8,644 nucleotides of DNA from Nitrosospira multiformis (GTDB lineage Bacteria; Pseudomonadota; Gammaproteobacteria; Burkholderiales; UBA11063). Shown here piece after piece: positions 6,768 to 8,644 of this stretch (positions are counted from its first letter, which is position 1; every line of letters starts with the position of its first letter). A program made the translations under genes and the position numbers. The stretch lies in the NCBI GenBank assembly GCA_020726205.1, contig DYTA01000042.1, forward strand, positions 1-8,644. The letters are read 5' to 3'. Below the pieces are notes generated by a model that did no database searches, was not told the DNA's origin, and worked only from the letters and a program-made list of their open reading frames with translations.

Positions 6768-7552
6768 TGGAAATTCAATTAAATGATTTTAAGATGTATT
6801 ATGTTGATAATCAACGACAAAATAAACCTGTTCTGATATTTATTCATGGTCTTGGTGAGAATTTGGACTCTTGGACAAATCAACTCTCTTATTTTGATGC
6901 AGATTATCGTGTGATAGCCATGGATTTACGTGGACATCATCGTAGTGAAGATGGAGTAAAAACAATTACTATTAAACAGTTTGCATCAGATGTAATTGAA
7001 TTATGTGATAAATTGAATATTGATAAGGCAAATTTTGTAGGTCTTTCAATGGGCGGAATAATTTGTCAAGAATTAGCAATTAATTATCAAAATAGAATGA
7101 TTAGCGTATCATTATGTAATACGGCAAGCTATGCAAGCGATGAAGCAAAGGCTAAATTAGATGGTAGGTTATCAATGATTAAATCTGTTAGCATGGATGA
7201 AATGGCAGATTTTATTGTAACTGCATGTTTACCTGAAAAATTTGACCAAAAAATCTATGACCAAGCATTTGCAATCTTTCGTTTAAATCGTAAAGAACCA
7301 TATATGGCATCAACAATCACAACATTCTCTATTGACTACCGTAATGATTTAAGTAAAATAACAATTCCAACATTAATTTTCACTGGTGAATTCGATAAAG
7401 CTACACCGCCAGAGGCAAGCGAATTTATCCATAGCATGATTCCACAGTCTAAATTACATATAATTTCAGGGGTTGGTCATTTGAGTAAATTAGAAAAGCC
7501 AGCTGAGTTTAATCAATTAATTTTTGATTTCATCCAACTGTATAATGCGTAA
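6767..7552 (+). CDS. Alpha/beta-hydrolase, enol-lactonase/esterase-like
   Basis: The 261-residue product is a single-domain alpha/beta-hydrolase, likely cytoplasmic because no signal peptide is seen. A complete catalytic triad is visible: nucleophile S94 in GLSMG (92-96), acid D210 in GEFDKATPP, and H238 in GVGHLSKLEKP. The oxyanion segment is FIHGLGENLDSW, with HG at 27-28. Overall layout and length resemble 3-oxoadipate enol-lactonase (PcaD) and related esterases, but no other genes for that pathway are present, so that name should not be transferred. The ATG shares its A with the TAA of the oxidoreductase gene, with GAGGT 6 bases upstream, showing tight translational coupling. The pair may act on the same compound in sequence, reduction then hydrolysis, which is inference. 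Confidence 0.88.
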   Translation: MEIQLNDFKMYYVDNQRQNKPVLIFIHGLGENLDSWTNQLSYFDADYRVIAMDLRGHHRSEDGVKTITIKQFASDVIELCDKLNIDKANFVGLSMGGIICQELAINYQNRMISVSLCNTASYASDEAKAKLDGRLSMIKSVSMDEMADFIVTACLPEKFDQKIYDQAFAIFRLNRKEPYMASTITTFSIDYRNDLSKITIPTLIFTGEFDKATPPEASEFIHSMIPQSKLHIISGVGHLSKLEKPAEFNQLIFDFIQLYNA

Positions 7553-7964
7553 AAATTTGTATATATTAATTTTATATTTATTTTGGATTAATGCACATGC
7601 TGATTCTGTCGTAGGATTGCGTAAATTTCCACCGAATGTAATTTATGCAACTATTCAATCGATTAATCTACCGCAGCTTAAAATCCAAGAACTTCCCAGT
7701 AACTGGGGTAGTAGCTTATTAGGTTTAATTTTATTGTCTAGTGCAATTGTTGAAATCAGTCCCGCAACAGTTATGCGTGATACTGCAAATAATAATCATG
7801 TCCAAGGTTATGTTGAACAAATGTTAAATCAACCAGTAGCGCTTCAGTTTGATTTTCAAAATAGAGTATGGGTAATTTGGCAATTAAGTAATTTAGAAAT
7901 TCAATGGGTGTTAAAAAATAATCTTAACACTTGGCCAAAAAATCTTCAATTATTATCTAATTAA
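7545..7964 (+). CDS. Small exported protein of unknown function
   Basis: I do not recognise the family with confidence. The chosen ATG gives a 139-residue protein with a clean signal peptide: positive MRKN, a hydrophobic core (residues 5-15) and a likely cut after AHA (17-19), so the mature protein is probably periplasmic or envelope-bound. An in-frame TTG at 7524 would add seven residues before the signal peptide and is less likely. Residues 54-69 (WGSSLLGLILLSSAIV) are hydrophobic and could be a buried strand or a second membrane contact. The C-terminal half has alternating strands, with VALQFDFQNRVWVIWQLS, recalling small betaproteobacterial hypotheticals that end in a similar hydrophobic strand pair. 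The start overlaps the hydrolase stop by 8 bases with no own Shine-Dalgarno, so it is probably coupled. pyrF starts 16 bases after its stop. Confidence 0.7.
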   Translation: MRKNLYILILYLFWINAHADSVVGLRKFPPNVIYATIQSINLPQLKIQELPSNWGSSLLGLILLSSAIVEISPATVMRDTANNNHVQGYVEQMLNQPVALQFDFQNRVWVIWQLSNLEIQWVLKNNLNTWPKNLQLLSN

Positions 7965-7980
7965 TTATAATGAGGTTTAG

Positions 7981-8644
7981 ATGAATTCAAAAGTGATTAT
8001 TGCTTTAGACTTTAATAGTCTTGATGAGGTATTAAACTTTGTGGCTAATATTCAACCAGATCAATGTAGATTGAAAGTTGGTAAAGAGTTATTTACGGCA
8101 TATGGTCCTAATATTGTACGTGAGTTGCATCAGCGTGGATTTGAAGTTTTTCTTGATTTGAAATTTCACGATATTCCAACTACAGTATATAAAGCAATTC
8201 GAGTTGCTGCCGATCTTGGTGTTTGGATGGTTAATGTTCATGCTAGTGGTGGGCGAGAGATGTTGAAGGCTGCTAGACAAGCAATTAATGATAGTATAAA
8301 TAAACCATTATTAATTGCGGTTACTATTTTAACTAGTTTGGACGATGCTACCGTTTTTGATGTTTATAGCAACTCAGTTACCGAACAAGTATTATATTTG
8401 TCCAAGCTTAGTTATGAGAGTGGGGTAGATGGTGTTGTTTGTTCTGCACATGAAGTTGGTTTAATTAAGTCACTTATTAATTCAAATTTTATAGCGGTAA
8501 CACCAGGCATTCGATTATCAAACGAAAAATCTGATGATCAGACCAGAATAATGACTCCATCTGCTGCTTTGGATGCTGGAGCTGATTATTTGGTAATTGG
8601 TCGTCCAATTACACAATCTAATCATCCAAAAGAATTGTTATCGA
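7981..8644 (+). CDS. pyrF: Orotidine 5'-phosphate decarboxylase, C-terminus cut by window end
   Basis: The enzyme performs the last step of de novo UMP synthesis, decarboxylating OMP in the cytoplasm. 221 codons are present and the frame is open at the window edge; the usual length is about 230-245, so only a short tail is missing. The first residues, VIIALDF, bring D10 for ribose binding. K32 in RLKVGKELF and the catalytic block DLKFHDIP with D59, K61 and D64 match the known DxKxxD site. TPGIR and the phosphate-binding loop YLVIGRPIT near the C-terminus are intact. GAGG 5 bases before the ATG supports the start. It is the last visible gene of the run that begins with the exporter, with only 16 bases separating it from the small exported protein and no terminator between, so co-transcription is likely. 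Confidence 0.97.
   Translation, partial: MNSKVIIALDFNSLDEVLNFVANIQPDQCRLKVGKELFTAYGPNIVRELHQRGFEVFLDLKFHDIPTTVYKAIRVAADLGVWMVNVHASGGREMLKAARQAINDSINKPLLIAVTILTSLDDATVFDVYSNSVTEQVLYLSKLSYESGVDGVVCSAHEVGLIKSLINSNFIAVTPGIRLSNEKSDDQTRIMTPSAALDAGADYLVIGRPITQSNHPKELLS

Noticed and set aside
7524..7544. Upstream TTG start for the small exported protein
   Set aside because: It places seven uncharged residues in front of a textbook signal peptide and has no ribosome binding site; the ATG at 7545 is better.
6767..7552. Calling the hydrolase pcaD (3-oxoadipate enol-lactonase)
   Set aside because: Only general alpha/beta-hydrolase motifs are visible and no other protocatechuate pathway genes are nearby.
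8089..8280. Minus-strand open frame inside pyrF
   Set aside because: Antisense to the catalytic region of PyrF, with no independent support.

Overview
The window comes from a low-GC proteobacterium. The evidence is a full-length bacterial GlnRS, a Bcr/CflA-type MFS exporter, a proteobacterial-type PyrF, short intergenic gaps and strong A/T bias at third codon positions. GlnRS and the gene style fit a gamma- or betaproteobacterium; genus cannot be fixed from the sequence alone. All convincing genes are on the + strand and are tightly packed.

Bases 1-2804 look like an accessory, defence-type region. It opens with the C-terminal end of a beta-class DNA amino-methyltransferase, whose catalytic part lies upstream of the window. 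The next gene starts directly at its stop codon and encodes a MutH/Sau3AI-fold endonuclease, making a type II restriction-modification pair. After a 245-base gap that holds only a reading frame without a start codon (probably a gene remnant) comes a second two-gene cassette: an OLD/AAA-type ABC ATPase (1189-2181) and a small TOPRIM-like DUF3226-type protein (2187-2804). This ATPase plus TOPRIM pair is organised like a split OLD nuclease. It resembles PARIS in logic but not in protein families, and it is the best candidate for an under-described defence system here.

Bases 2809-4532 hold glnS, the housekeeping gene for glutaminyl-tRNA synthetase. It starts only 4 bases after the TOPRIM gene, with its Shine-Dalgarno sequence inside that gene, and ends at a strong intrinsic terminator (4503-4532). 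The defence cassette is therefore directly abutted to, and perhaps co-transcribed with, an essential gene.

Bases 4564-8644 form a second compact gene run: a Bcr/CflA-type drug exporter, a zinc-independent quinone-oxidoreductase-like MDR enzyme, an alpha/beta hydrolase overlapping it by one base, a small secreted protein of unknown function overlapping the hydrolase by 8 bases, and pyrF (orotidine 5'-phosphate decarboxylase, cut by the window end). The exporter, oxidoreductase and hydrolase could together handle a small organic compound, but no substrate can be read from the sequence. No tRNA, rRNA, CRISPR array or insertion sequence was recognised.
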